Shown here one piece after another: positions 1 through 11,205 of a DNA stretch of 64,000 bases. Source of the DNA: Methylobacterium bullatum (GTDB lineage Bacteria; Pseudomonadota; Alphaproteobacteria; Rhizobiales; Beijerinckiaceae); contig LR743504.1 in NCBI GenBank assembly GCA_902712845.1, positions 4,376,001 to 4,440,000 on the forward strand, written 5' to 3'. How positions within the stretch are numbered: position 1 is the stretch's first letter; each line of letters opens with the position of its first letter. The translations under genes and the position numbers were made by a program. Under the pieces are notes generated by a model. It was not told where the DNA came from. It ran no database searches and saw only the letters and a list, made by a program, of their open reading frames with translations.

Positions 1-2
1 TG

Positions 3-107
3 GCAGGCCGGGGCTTCAAGGATATCTGCGTGGCCGATCCGAAAGGCCGCGAAATGAAAGCGGCCGCCTTTGAACGCGCCATGGACCTCGATGTCGACTG
101 GAGCTGA
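3..107 (+). CDS. 3' end of an unrecognised protein (partial)
   Basis: An open frame enters from the left edge and ends at a TGA at 105-107, giving 34 residues that finish in ...DLDVDWS. Composition and codon use are normal for the window, so this is probably the C-terminus of a real gene whose start lies outside. No motif can be recognised in so short a piece. The next 246 bases (108-353) show no convincing gene. Confidence 0.5.
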   Translation, partial: AGRGFKDICVADPKGREMKAAAFERAMDLDVDWS

Positions 108-353
108 AGTCGGCAAGCGGCATAAAAGCGCTTCACACCATCGTTCGCGTCGCGCTCATCCTTTTCATCAGGACCAGCCCTGACGAGGGACCCGTGCTTC
201 GATAAAAGCGAGGCGATGGTCGATATGCAGCACACGGCGCGTCCCGAGACGCATTCGCCCGTCTCGTTGCGCATTGCCGACCCCGTCGAGATCCACGCTC
301 ACCTGTGGCTCAGACGTCGCTGAATTCTGATGCCAACGCTTGTTCGACGTACG

Positions 354-614
354 TTACGCGGCCTCACAAAGAATTCTTTGCTGGCGACCATCGATTATAG
401 TAGCGACCAATCGAGCGACGGGCGTATTGGCGAGTGCTCTTCCACGGTTGGACATCGTATGAAGCACGGCTTCGAGTGCCAAAACTTTATCGGTCGTCTT
501 CTGGCATGACGCCTCAAGGGTATCCAAAGCTTTAGCAACGTCATCGACTACCGTCGATTGCGTGCCACCTAATGCCTGATCGATCTTTCGTACACAGACA
601 TTGAGTGGCGTCAT
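354..614 (-). CDS. Small hypothetical protein
   Basis: An 86-residue frame with an ATG at 614. The protein is rich in Ala, Leu, Val and Asp/Lys and looks mostly helical, with no signal peptide, membrane segment or known motif. Its DNA is less GC-rich than the neighbouring genes, which could mean recent acquisition or simply non-coding sequence. It stands alone between the truncated gene at the left edge and the CNNM gene at 849. No product can be assigned. It is listed because the frame is open throughout and the overlapping plus-strand frames look worse. Confidence 0.35.
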   Translation of the reverse strand: MTPLNVCVRKIDQALGGTQSTVVDDVAKALDTLEASCQKTTDKVLALEAVLHTMSNRGRALANTPVARLVATIIDGRQQRILCEAA

Positions 615-848
615 GCGTGCATCATTGCACGACGGACAATCCGCCGCAATCAGTCAGGTAAACTCAGAATCGCGTCATAGCGCAGGCATTGGATTTGACC
701 GCCGGCTATGGTGTCGAGCAATCGATAGTGTGGGCGTGAATCGGGGCACCGGCCTCCTTGCCCATTTGGATCGATCGCCCCTTGGCTGGTAAGTGAGGCC
801 GTTCATTCGAAAAGGGTCACGGCGATTTCCGAAGATGCATGGTCGACC

Positions 849-2135
849 GTGCTGGGGCTGGTGGCGGTCCTGGTGCTGGTGTTCGCAAACGGGTTCTTCG
901 TTGCCGCTGAATTTGCCCTCGTCTCCGTGCGCCGCTCGCGGGTCGCGGAACTCGTCACCGAACGTCGCGCGCATGCGAGTGCCCTGCAGCGGGCGACCGA
1001 CCGGCTCGATGCCCATCTCGCCGCGACGCAGTTCGGCATCACGTTGTCGTCCCTTGCGTTGGGCTGGGTCGGCGAACCCGCCCTCGCTCACCTCGTCGAA
1101 CCTGCGCTGACATGGCTGCCGATCGGGCTCAGCGCGGTCGCCTCCCATACCGTCGCGGTCGTCGTCGCGTTTTCCATCATCACGTCCCTGCACATCGTGC
1201 TCGGCGAGCTCGCTCCCAAGAGCCTCGCCCTCCAGCGTAGCGAGCGCACGGCACTGGCCGTCGTCCGCCCCCTCAGCCTGTTCCTCCTCGTCTTCCGCCC
1301 CGCGATCCTCTTCCTCAACGCCCTCGGCAATGGGGTGCTGCGCCTCTGCGGCCTCCAGCCGGGACATGGCGAGGGATCCCTTCACTCGACGGCGGAACTC
1401 AACCTGCTGATCCAGGCGAGCCAGGAAGCGGGCCTGATCCGGGAGGTTCAGCAGGAGGCCGTCGAGCGCATTTTCGCCATCGGGGAGCGAAAGGTGCGGG
1501 ACATCATGACTCCACGCCACGAGGTGTTCTGGGTCGATCTCGATGACCCGCGAGACGTGGTTCTCAAGGCGATCCGCGAATGCGACCACGCTCAGGTGGT
1601 CATCAGCCGCGGAGAGGTCGACGAACTCGTCGGCATCGTGCGCAAGCAGGACCTGCTCGACCAGGTCCTCGACGGCAAGGAGATCGACCTCGCCGTGGCC
1701 ACGCAGCCGCCCATCGTCGTGCACGAGAGCATGACCATCCTGGCCGTCCTCGAGACCTTCCAGAGCCAGCCCATGCGCATGGCCGTGGTGGTGGACGAAT
1801 ACGGGACGTTGGAGGGCATCGTCACGCAGACGGACCTCCTGGAAGCGATTGCGGGCGACATTCCGGAGGTGGGCGAAGAGCCCGACGTCGTCGAACGCGC
1901 AGACGGATCGCTCCTCATCGACGGCATGATGCCGGCCCGGCAGGCCTTCGAACGCCTCGCATTCTCCGAGACGCCCGACAGCGACGACTTCACCACCCTG
2001 GCCGGCTACGTCATCTTCCAACTTGGACGGATCCCCGGCGTCGGTGATGCCTTCGATGCGGGAGGATGGCGCTTCGAGGTGGTCGACATGGACGGGCGTC
2101 GCATCGACAAGGTCCTCGCCAGCCGGAGGCATTGA
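849..2135 (+). CDS. HlyC/CorC (CNNM-CBS) family membrane protein
   Basis: A 428-residue protein of the HlyC/CorC family, whose members act in divalent-cation (Mg2+/Co2+) efflux or homeostasis at the inner membrane. The N-terminal CNNM (DUF21) transmembrane domain covers about residues 1-180 and opens with the family-typical NGFFVAAEFALVSVR. A tandem CBS pair follows at about 205-325 (RDIMTPRHEV and TLEGIVTQTDLLEAI), then a CorC_HlyC C-terminal domain to the end. The start is a GTG. There is no in-frame ATG upstream, and the first helix begins directly after it, though a few residues upstream cannot be excluded. It is monocistronic and convergent with the DUF849 gene. The transported ion is not shown by sequence. 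Confidence 0.88.
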   Translation: MLGLVAVLVLVFANGFFVAAEFALVSVRRSRVAELVTERRAHASALQRATDRLDAHLAATQFGITLSSLALGWVGEPALAHLVEPALTWLPIGLSAVASHTVAVVVAFSIITSLHIVLGELAPKSLALQRSERTALAVVRPLSLFLLVFRPAILFLNALGNGVLRLCGLQPGHGEGSLHSTAELNLLIQASQEAGLIREVQQEAVERIFAIGERKVRDIMTPRHEVFWVDLDDPRDVVLKAIRECDHAQVVISRGEVDELVGIVRKQDLLDQVLDGKEIDLAVATQPPIVVHESMTILAVLETFQSQPMRMAVVVDEYGTLEGIVTQTDLLEAIAGDIPEVGEEPDVVERADGSLLIDGMMPARQAFERLAFSETPDSDDFTTLAGYVIFQLGRIPGVGDAFDAGGWRFEVVDMDGRRIDKVLASRRH

Positions 2136-2203
2136 CCACGCGGCGGCATCCGACGTGACCCCCGGCTTCATCCAGCCGGATTAAAAGCTGAGACGCTCAT
2201 CCG

Positions 2204-3037
2204 TCAGGTCGCCAGCCCGAGGGCGGTGCGAGCCTCGGCCGGGCTGGCGACCCGCCTGCCATGGCGGGTCACCGCGTCCACGGCGCGGCCGACGAGTTCG
2301 GCGTTGCTGGCCGCCAGGCGGTCCTTCGTGATGCGGATGTTGTCCTCCAGGCCGGTGCGCACTGCGTCGGCCCCGCGAGCCAGGGCCCATTCCATCACGA
2401 CAGCCTGATTGCGGCCGATGCCGGCCGCCGTCCAGGTCGCTTCGGGCAGGATGCGCCGCATCTCGCCGAGCAGGATGTCGAGCAGGTGCTCGTCCGCCGG
2501 CATGGCGTTCTGCACGCCCATGACGAACTGCACATGCGGGCGCGCGTCCATGAGGCCCGCCTCCACGAGGCGCCTGGCGCCGTGCAGGTGCGAGAGGTCG
2601 AAAATCTCGATCTCCGGCCGGACGCCGTATTCCTTCATTTGGCTGGCGAGCGCCGTCACCAGGCTCGCGGGGTTCTCGTAGACGATGCTGGGGAAGTTCA
2701 CCGAGCCTGTGGACAGCGACGCCATGTCGGGCCGATGCTTGAGCGACAGGCCGCGCGCGGCCGGGTCGCGCCCGCGTCCTCCGGTGGAGAACTGCACGAT
2801 CATCCCGGGGCAATGCCGGCGCAGGCCCTCCTGCACGGCGGCGAACTTGTCCGGGTCGGAAGAAGGGCTCTCGTCGTCGTTGCGGACGTGGATATGGGCG
2901 AGCGTCGCGCCGGCCTCGAAGGCCCGATGCGTGGATTCGATCTGCTCCGCGATCGTCACCGGCACGGCCGGGTTGTCCGTCTTGCGAGGCACCGAGCCGG
3001 TGATCGCCACGGCGACGACGACGGGGTTGACGCTCAT
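2204..3037 (-). CDS. Beta-keto acid cleavage enzyme (BKACE, DUF849 family)
   Basis: A 277-residue TIM-barrel enzyme of the DUF849/BKACE family, of which 3-keto-5-aminohexanoate cleavage enzyme is the founder. Members condense a beta-keto acid with acetyl-CoA, giving acetoacetate and a new CoA ester. The Zn-binding HxH is in LAHIHVRND (His48, His50) and the distal Glu is in RTGLEDN (Glu231). SMSVN-type start: the ATG at 3037 is preceded by a good GGAAGGA site. A longer frame runs upstream to 3187, but its 50 extra residues do not match the family. The gene stands alone between convergent CNNM and the RTX gene, so the physiological substrate (carnitine or amino-acid breakdown, for example) cannot be told. 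Confidence 0.88.
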   Translation of the reverse strand: MSVNPVVVAVAITGSVPRKTDNPAVPVTIAEQIESTHRAFEAGATLAHIHVRNDDESPSSDPDKFAAVQEGLRRHCPGMIVQFSTGGRGRDPAARGLSLKHRPDMASLSTGSVNFPSIVYENPASLVTALASQMKEYGVRPEIEIFDLSHLHGARRLVEAGLMDARPHVQFVMGVQNAMPADEHLLDILLGEMRRILPEATWTAAGIGRNQAVVMEWALARGADAVRTGLEDNIRITKDRLAASNAELVGRAVDAVTRHGRRVASPAEARTALGLAT

Positions 3038-3230
3038 GGTTCCATCCTTCCGCGGCAGGTCGAAGAACACGGTTTCGGCCTCGCCGCAGAGTAGGATGCT
3101 GTTCGCCAGATCCTCGCGAACCCGACGAGACACGTATCCGCACTCCAGGCGAAGGATGCCTTTTCGCCCGGAAAGGCGGTTCGTCACAACCGCCCGGTGC
3201 CTCGATCCGAGCCCGCGATCCAGCTCTGCC

Positions 3231-4157
3231 TCAACCGCCGAACATGAAGTGGTCCGCCGTCAGCGAGGTCGGGAGGACGTCGTGGACGATGATCTTGTTC
3301 GACGGATCGGTGTCACCGATGACCGTGATGACCGCGTCACCGCCGCTCGTGCTCCCGATCTTCAGGTCCGTGAACGCTGAGACATCGCCGCCAAAAGCGA
3401 AGTGATCTTTGAGGATGTCGAACTTGTAGATGTTGTCCCGGCCGTTCCCTTCCGGGAAAACAAACAGATTGGAGCCCCCACCGGCAAAGAGCTTGTCGTT
3501 TCCGGCGCCCCCAAGGATGGTGTCGCTCCCCTTTCCGGCGACGATGCGGTCGGCGCCGCTCGTGCCGATGATCGTCGCGCTGTTATCGACCGTGCTTGCC
3601 GAGTTTATCGTCATGCCGCTCGAGACACCGGACATGTTGAGCGAGGATCCGCTCCGCACGTGGATCAGTTCGATGCCGTCGAAGTTGCCGTCGTTCAGTT
3701 CGACGCCGCTGTCGGTATCGATGAAGAGGATGTCCTTGCCGTTGCCGCCTTCGACCTTGACCGGTGTGCTCGTGACGACGAACCGATCGTCACCCTCCAT
3801 GCCATAGAGGGCATCGGAGCCTCCGCCGCCTCTCAAGGTGTCGTTGCCCCAGCCGGTTCGGATGACGTCACCGAAGACTCCACCGGTCAGAAATGACTGG
3901 GCGTCGGTTTCGCTGAAATCGTAAAAGTATCCAGCAGAGGCATCCGTGAACTCGGAGGGGAACGAAGGGAACGGCAGCCCGCCTTCCTGGATGACGAGGA
4001 TGTGCAAGTTGCTGCTGTCGCTGTCTAAGTTGGGAATGACGCTTTCGGGTCCGAGGTAGATCGTCGTTGCACTTAAGTGGATAGGATAACCTTCGACGTA
4101 TGTTTCACTGTCTTCTTCGTCATAATCGGCGCCTGTTGTGTACCTGATAGTCGCCAT
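3231..4157 (-). CDS. RTX-repeat calcium-binding secreted protein
   Basis: A 308-residue acidic protein with no N-terminal signal peptide. Haemolysin-type nonapeptide repeats are visible in two blocks: GWGNDTLRGGGGSDALYG at about 102-119, ending in EGDD, and GTSGADRI...GKGSDTILGGAGNDKLFAGGGSN at about 198-230. Such GGxGxD repeats bind Ca2+ and are typical of proteins exported by type I secretion, which uses a C-terminal uncleaved signal. The C-terminus (ADHFMFGG) is compatible with that. No ABC/HlyD/TolC exporter genes lie nearby, so the transporter would have to be elsewhere. Residues 1-90 resemble nothing I recognise. The function could be adhesive, enzymatic or structural. Codon use is somewhat less GC-rich than neighbours. 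Confidence 0.82.
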   Translation of the reverse strand: MATIRYTTGADYDEEDSETYVEGYPIHLSATTIYLGPESVIPNLDSDSSNLHILVIQEGGLPFPSFPSEFTDASAGYFYDFSETDAQSFLTGGVFGDVIRTGWGNDTLRGGGGSDALYGMEGDDRFVVTSTPVKVEGGNGKDILFIDTDSGVELNDGNFDGIELIHVRSGSSLNMSGVSSGMTINSASTVDNSATIIGTSGADRIVAGKGSDTILGGAGNDKLFAGGGSNLFVFPEGNGRDNIYKFDILKDHFAFGGDVSAFTDLKIGSTSGGDAVITVIGDTDPSNKIIVHDVLPTSLTADHFMFGG

Positions 4158-4741
4158 GATCTGTCTCCCAATAGGCGGTGATGCCTTCCAGGGCGCCTTT
4201 TCGCCATTCCATCGTTAAGAAATGATGGATCGAGCGTGTTATTTTCGCTCGAATACAGTACAGATCCACAGCGTGGTCGCTTTTATGAATGATAGTCGAT
4301 ATCAACAGGATCGTGTTCTAATAGGTTGCGGTCACAACTATTTTGTCGAGCGCACCATTTAGCCGTAGGTCGAAGTATCATTTTGGCTGTGTCGAGGTTA
4401 AAGGGGGCTGGGCTAGGGCAGGACTGTACCAGCGATATCCCGACAATGCTTGGCCTATCCTGCCCCGGAACCGGAGCGGCGCGAGTTCATCGGCGCGATT
4501 CATTCGGCGTCATCTCATCGACGCGGCCGTCGTCCAGCCCGATCGTCATCCGGACTCCCGTTGTCGCAGCCGGGCGGCTGGGTCATCGAAGGGGGCACCA
4601 GGGACGACACGCCTCATGTCGGCACGGCCGAACCGCACCGATACCCGCCCTATCGTCGGTCCGGACACCACACTGATGGACTATTCCGGTTCGAAGCCGT
4701 GACTTGACAGACGGCAAGTTCGCCCCGACCCGCTTCACAGT
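4158..4741. other. Intergenic stretch of 584 bases without a supported gene
   Basis: The part next to the RTX gene (about 4200-4320) is AT-richer and probably carries that gene's promoter. The rest (4330-4740) has several short overlapping plus-strand frames, none with a recognisable product, good start site or consistent coding bias. It could be a decayed gene, but no homology is recognisable by eye. Confidence 0.5.
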
Positions 4742-5062
4742 TCAGGCGCTCTCGGGATCCTCGTCGTCCTCTTCGATCAAGCTCAGCGTGCGCAGGATCG
4801 CGAGGGCGACCATCTCGGCATCCACCTCGCCTTCGGCCGTGGCCGGCAGGATGGCCACGGTGCTGACTTCCTGTCCTGAGAGACGCCCGACGACGACCTT
4901 GTAGACCTCCCCGCCGGGCGCGTCGTCGTCGCGGACGAGGCAGACGCGGTGATCGCCGGCCTCCCCGTAGACGCGCTCGGTCGTCACCTCGACCCGGTCG
5001 TCGTCGGCGACGGGCTCCGGCCGACGCGGCTGACCGAAGGTCGGACGGATGATGTTGCTCAT
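4742..5062 (-). CDS. Conserved hypothetical protein downstream of gyrB
   Basis: A 106-residue acidic protein with a Pro/Arg-rich N-terminus and an Asp/Glu-rich C-terminus (IEEDDEDPESA). It has no signal peptide, membrane helix or known motif. The ATG at 5062 sits behind a strong GGGAGGG site. It lies 24 bases after the gyrB stop on the same strand, so it is probably cotranscribed with gyrB. The central part (RVCLVRDDDAPGGEVYKVVVGRL) suggests a small alpha/beta fold. No function is assigned. Confidence 0.7.
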   Translation of the reverse strand: MSNIIRPTFGQPRRPEPVADDDRVEVTTERVYGEAGDHRVCLVRDDDAPGGEVYKVVVGRLSGQEVSTVAILPATAEGEVDAEMVALAILRTLSLIEEDDEDPESA

Positions 5063-5086
5063 GTCGACCCTCCCGGTCGCGTTGGC

Positions 5087-7549
<2,463 letters not shown>

Positions 7550-7777
7550 CAAGTTCCCCAGGCAGGCGGGTCTTTGCTTGATTTTCGTGCCCCGGCTCGG
7601 TCCCCGGGTACGCCTGCGATTCGTTCAGTGGGCTATATATAAGCGGTGCGTCTTGAAAATGCACCGCATGAGCATACGCGGTCCCCGTGTCTTCCCGCCG
7701 ACTCGGAGGCTTGCCGCCAAGCTTGGCATCGCGGCAATCTCACCCCGCATCGAGGGGCGCGCCGACCCTTTCGAAAA

Positions 7778-7795
7778 CATACCGTGCAGGGTATG
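7778..7795. promoter_or_regulatory. Palindromic operator in front of the toxin-antitoxin pair
   Basis: An 18-base near-perfect palindrome, CATACC-g-TGCA-g-GGTATG, with only the G/G pair breaking symmetry. It ends 4 bases before the ATG of the toxin gene and overlaps the place of the ribosome-binding site. HTH antitoxins of this class usually bind such a dyad to repress their own operon, so this is the likely site for the regulator encoded at 8165. Binding is inferred. Confidence 0.55.
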
Positions 7796-7799
7796 AAGA

Positions 7800-8168
7800 A
7801 TGGGCTGGCAGGTCGAGCTTCACTATGAATTCCGGCGTGAGTTCGATGAGCTGCGGGAGGCGGTTCAGGACGAGTTGTTGGCCATGATCGAGCTTCTGAA
7901 GGTCGCGGGCCCCGGATTGAGACGGCCCGGGGCGGATACGCTCAATGGTTCGAAGCATGCCAACATGAAAGAGCTTCGCTTCGAGGCGGACGATGGTGTC
8001 TGGCGGGTGGCCTTCGCCTTCGATCCTGTTCGAACAGGCATTCTCCTGGTCGCCGGGGACAAGTCCGGTGTTTCCGGGAAACGTTTCTACACAGCGTTGA
8101 TCAAGCGGGCCGACGCTCGGTTCGACCAGCATCTCAAGGCCATGCGCAGGGATGGGAGCCCCCGGTGA
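7800..8168 (+). CDS. Type II toxin, HigB/Gp49-like (RelE superfamily)
   Basis: A 122-residue protein of the phage-derived Gp49-like/HigB group, small ribosome-dependent or free mRNA endonucleases of type II toxin-antitoxin modules. The family pattern is visible: an N-terminal ELHYEFRREFDELREAVQDELLAMI helix region interrupted by short loops, GADTLNGSKHANMKELRFEADDGVWRV, then AFAFDPVRTGILLVAGDKSG and the K-rich FYTALIKRADARFDQHL. The ATG at 7800 follows the palindromic operator. The stop overlaps the antitoxin start by four bases (GTGA), so the two are translationally coupled. Toxin-before-antitoxin order is that of higBA systems. Confidence 0.82.
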   Translation: MGWQVELHYEFRREFDELREAVQDELLAMIELLKVAGPGLRRPGADTLNGSKHANMKELRFEADDGVWRVAFAFDPVRTGILLVAGDKSGVSGKRFYTALIKRADARFDQHLKAMRRDGSPR

Positions 8169-8542
8169 CCGATGACCATCACCCTGTTTCGGCGGACGAC
8201 ATCCTCGCGACGCTCACGCCGGAGCGACAGGCACGGATCAGAGCGCGCGGCGCCGAATTGATCGCCGAAGAGTTCGCGTTGAGAGACCTGCGACGCGCCG
8301 AGGAGATCACCCAGGCAACCGTCGCCGAACGGCTGGGTGGCCGTCAGGTCTATGTCTCGCGCCTCGAGAAGCGTGCGGACATGAAGCTATCGACCTTGCG
8401 TGCCTATGTGCGGGCGATAGGCGGCGATCTCCAGCTCCTGGTGACGTTTCCGGAAGGCCGCACCGTCCGTCTGAAAGACATTGGTGCGGCCGTTCCCCGT
8501 GTTCGCAGAAGCCCGGCCCGGAAGATCAAGACCGCCGAATGA
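8165..8542 (+). CDS. XRE-family antitoxin
   Basis: A 125-residue helix-turn-helix protein. The HTH lies at about residues 47-75 (EITQATVAERLGGRQVYVSRLE), followed by KLSTLRAYVRAIGGDLQLLVTF, which is the common end of antitoxins paired with Gp49-like toxins. The N-terminal 35 residues probably bind the toxin. The GTG start at 8165 overlaps the toxin stop. It should neutralise the toxin and repress the operon by binding the palindrome at 7778-7795. The tail is basic (RVRRSPARKIK). Confidence 0.85.
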   Translation: MTDDHHPVSADDILATLTPERQARIRARGAELIAEEFALRDLRRAEEITQATVAERLGGRQVYVSRLEKRADMKLSTLRAYVRAIGGDLQLLVTFPEGRTVRLKDIGAAVPRVRRSPARKIKTAE

Positions 8543-8564
8543 CATCACCGACCGGTCTTCGGTC

Positions 8565-9209
8565 TCACTCCTGCAGGAACGGATTGGTCATCCGCTCCTC
8601 GCCCAGCGTGCTGGTGGGGCCGTGGCCGGGGATGAAGGCGATGTCGTCGCCCAGCGGCAGGACCTTCTCCTTGATGGCGCGGATGAGCTGGTCGTGGTTG
8701 CCGCCGGGCAGGTCGGTCCGGCCCACCGAGCCCTTGAACACCACGTCTCCCACCAGGGCGAAGCGCGCGTCGCGGCTGACGAAGACGACGCTGCCGGGCG
8801 AGTGGCCGGGCGCATGCAGGATGTCGAAGGCGAGATCGCCCACGCTCACCGCGTCTCCCTCGGCGAGCCAGCGGTCCGGAATCACCGCGCGCGCGCCGTC
8901 GATGCCGTAATTGGCGCCCGTCTCGGGCAGGCTGTCGAGGAGGTAGCGGTCGGCCTCGTGCGGGCCCTCGATCGGGACGCCGAGCCGTTCGCGCAATTCG
9001 TCGGCGCCGCCGGCATGGTCGATATGGCCATGGGTGAGCAGGATCTTCTCGATGGTGATGCCCTGGTCGCGGATCGCGGCCTCGATCCGGTCGAGGTCGC
9101 CGCCGGGATCGATGACGGCGCCGATCTTGGTCTCGTCGGACCAGATCAGGGTGCAGTTCTGCTGGAAGGGCGTCACCGGGATGATGCCGGCGCGGGGCGT
9201 ACCTGCCAT
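8565..9209 (-). CDS. MBL-fold metallo-hydrolase (glyoxalase II-like)
   Basis: A 214-residue metallo-beta-lactamase-fold enzyme. The dinuclear metal motif THGHIDHAGG (HxHxDH) is at about residues 58-67, the third His in APGHSPGS, the bridging Asp in LVGDVVF, and the last His in IPGHGPTSTLGEE. This pattern matches the short glyoxalase II-like/YcbL group that hydrolyses thioesters such as S-lactoylglutathione. The true substrate is not certain. The ATG at 9209 starts MAGTPRAGIIPVTPFQQNC, as in the family; the frame is open further upstream but without family similarity. It diverges from the AarF-type kinase, and the two share a 298-base intergenic region. Confidence 0.85.
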   Translation of the reverse strand: MAGTPRAGIIPVTPFQQNCTLIWSDETKIGAVIDPGGDLDRIEAAIRDQGITIEKILLTHGHIDHAGGADELRERLGVPIEGPHEADRYLLDSLPETGANYGIDGARAVIPDRWLAEGDAVSVGDLAFDILHAPGHSPGSVVFVSRDARFALVGDVVFKGSVGRTDLPGGNHDQLIRAIKEKVLPLGDDIAFIPGHGPTSTLGEERMTNPFLQE

Positions 9210-9507
9210 CGGGACCGTCTCTCCGTCGATTGGGCGCGAGGATCGCGCGGGAGCCGCCTGTCTAAGCGGGTTCGCGCCGGCAAGCCAACGCTTCCGCTCC
9301 CTCGGGCCTCTGGAGCGTCGCGGGTTTTGGCTCGTCGGGCCGTCCGCGGTGCCGCGTGCCGACGATTGCCGCCGCGCCGCCAAAATTCGGCCTCGCCGGC
9401 TTCCTAGACGTGGCCTATCTGGACACCGGCACCGTCCAGGACAGGCCCGCCGGCCTGAGACGACGACACGGCCACCCTCACGCCAGCCGGGGCAGTCCCT
9501 TGAGCAC

Positions 9508-11142
9508 ATGCTGAAAACCGCCTTCGTCGCCGCTCGCGACAGGCAGCGCCTGAGCGAGATCGCCGCCGTCCTGATCGGCTACGGTGTCACCAAGGTGGTG
9601 GAGCGCCTCGGCCTTGGCCATCTGGCGCGCTTCGCCAAGCGCCGCCGGCCCCAGGTGGACGTGGCGCGCCTGTCCCAGCCGCAGCGCGTGCGCCGGGCGA
9701 TCGAGGCCCTGGGGCCGACCTTCATCAAGCTCGGCCAGATCCTGGCGAGCCGTCCGGACCTGCTGACGCCGGAATGGACCGAGGAGCTGGAAAAGCTCCA
9801 CAGCCAGGTCCGACCCATCGCCTGGGACAAGATCCGTCCGCAGCTGGAGGCCGATCTCGGCGCGCCGCCCTCCGAAATCTTCGCCGAGTTCGACATCGTC
9901 CCCCTGGCCGCGGCCTCCATCGCCCAGGTCTACCGGGCGCGGCTGATGTCGGGCGAGGAGGTGGTGGTGAAGGTCCTGCGCCCCGGCCTGCGCAAGATCA
10001 TCGAGGCGGACCTGCGCCTTCTGGCGCACGCCACCCGCATCGTGGTGGACGAGTGGCCGGAATTCGGCCGCTACCAGCCCCACGAGCAGATGCGTCATCT
10101 CGCCAGCGGCCTCTACGGCGAGCTCGACCTCATCAACGAGGCGCGCAACTGCGAGACCATCGCGGCGATCTTCGCCGACCGGGACGACATCGTCATCCCC
10201 AAGATCCACTGGGAGTTCACCTCCGAGCGCGTCCTCGTCCAGGAATTCATTCACGGCATCCCGCCCAACGACCATGCCCGCTTGGACGCGGCCGGGATCG
10301 ACAAGGTCAAGGTCGCCCAGAAGGGCACCGACGCCTTCCTCAACATGGCGCTGATCGAGGGCGTGTTCCACGCCGACCCGCATCCCGGCAACATGCTGGT
10401 GATGCCCGGCAACCGCATCGGCTTCATCGATTTCGGCATCATCGGCCGCCTCTCCGAGCGGCGGCGCACCCAGCTCCTGATGCTCATCGGCGCGATGCTG
10501 AAGGAGGATTCCGACGGGCTGATGGCCGTGCTTCTGGACTGGACCGGATCGAGCAATCCCGACCTCACCAAGCTCGAATCCTCGTCCCAGGCCTTCATCA
10601 ACCGACATGCCGGCTCGGTGCTGAATTTCGGCGACCTGCTCACGGACTTCATGACCATGGCGCGCGAGAACGACCTCGCCATGCCCACCGACCTCGCCAT
10701 CCTGTTCAAGGGCCTGGTGACGGCCGACGGCGTGATGCGCCATCTCGACCCGAAATTCGACCTCTTCACCGCCGCCGGCCCCACGGTGAAAAGCAAGCTC
10801 GCCTCGCAATTCTCGATCAAGGGCATCACCCGCAAGGTCGAGGCGGTGGGGGCGGGTCTGTTCGGCGCTGCCTCCGAACTGCCGACCCTGATCCACCTCA
10901 TGCTGGTGCGCCTGAAGCAGGGCCGCGTCACCGTCGAGATCGAGCTGAAGGGCATCGAGAAGCTCACCCGCGGCATCGAGCGCGCCGCCGCCCGCATCGC
11001 CGTGGCGCTCATCGTCGCCGCTTTCGCGACCCAGCTCGCCCCCCGCTTCATGGACCTCGGCACCCCGGCCTTCGTCACGGTGGGCGCGATGGTCTGCGTG
11101 ATCGGAATCGGCTGGTTGGTGCTGCTGGGGCGGAACAAGTAG
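9508..11142 (+). CDS. AarF/ABC1/UbiB family atypical kinase
   Basis: A 544-residue ABC1-family protein kinase-like protein. The family is linked to ubiquinone biosynthesis and membrane lipid-quinone handling. The signature KxGQ is in FIKLGQILASRPD (about residues 72-84), the Ala-rich nucleotide loop in LAAASIAQVYRARL, the catalytic segment in HADPHPGNML and the metal-binding DFG in FIDFGIIGRL. Two hydrophobic segments at the C-terminus (about 495-540) anchor it in the membrane. An ATG at 9508 starts MLKTAFVAARDRQR; the frame is open far upstream, but that part is antisense to the MBL gene. Whether this is the primary UbiB or a paralogue cannot be decided because no other ubi genes adjoin it. 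Confidence 0.87.
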   Translation: MLKTAFVAARDRQRLSEIAAVLIGYGVTKVVERLGLGHLARFAKRRRPQVDVARLSQPQRVRRAIEALGPTFIKLGQILASRPDLLTPEWTEELEKLHSQVRPIAWDKIRPQLEADLGAPPSEIFAEFDIVPLAAASIAQVYRARLMSGEEVVVKVLRPGLRKIIEADLRLLAHATRIVVDEWPEFGRYQPHEQMRHLASGLYGELDLINEARNCETIAAIFADRDDIVIPKIHWEFTSERVLVQEFIHGIPPNDHARLDAAGIDKVKVAQKGTDAFLNMALIEGVFHADPHPGNMLVMPGNRIGFIDFGIIGRLSERRRTQLLMLIGAMLKEDSDGLMAVLLDWTGSSNPDLTKLESSSQAFINRHAGSVLNFGDLLTDFMTMARENDLAMPTDLAILFKGLVTADGVMRHLDPKFDLFTAAGPTVKSKLASQFSIKGITRKVEAVGAGLFGAASELPTLIHLMLVRLKQGRVTVEIELKGIEKLTRGIERAAARIAVALIVAAFATQLAPRFMDLGTPAFVTVGAMVCVIGIGWLVLLGRNK

Positions 11143-11205
11143 GCGTGCGCCGCCCCTGAGCAGGGCTCGCGACAGCAATCACCGGTTTTGCATTCCAAAA
11201 CTTGC

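Noticed and set aside
675..2171. A 498-codon frame antisense to the CNNM/CBS gene
   Set aside because: The sense strand shows complete CNNM and CBS domains; the antisense frame has only compositional bias.
4326..4702. Short plus-strand frames between the RTX gene and the gyrB region
   Set aside because: Three overlapping frames of similar quality, none with a ribosome-binding site or recognisable product.
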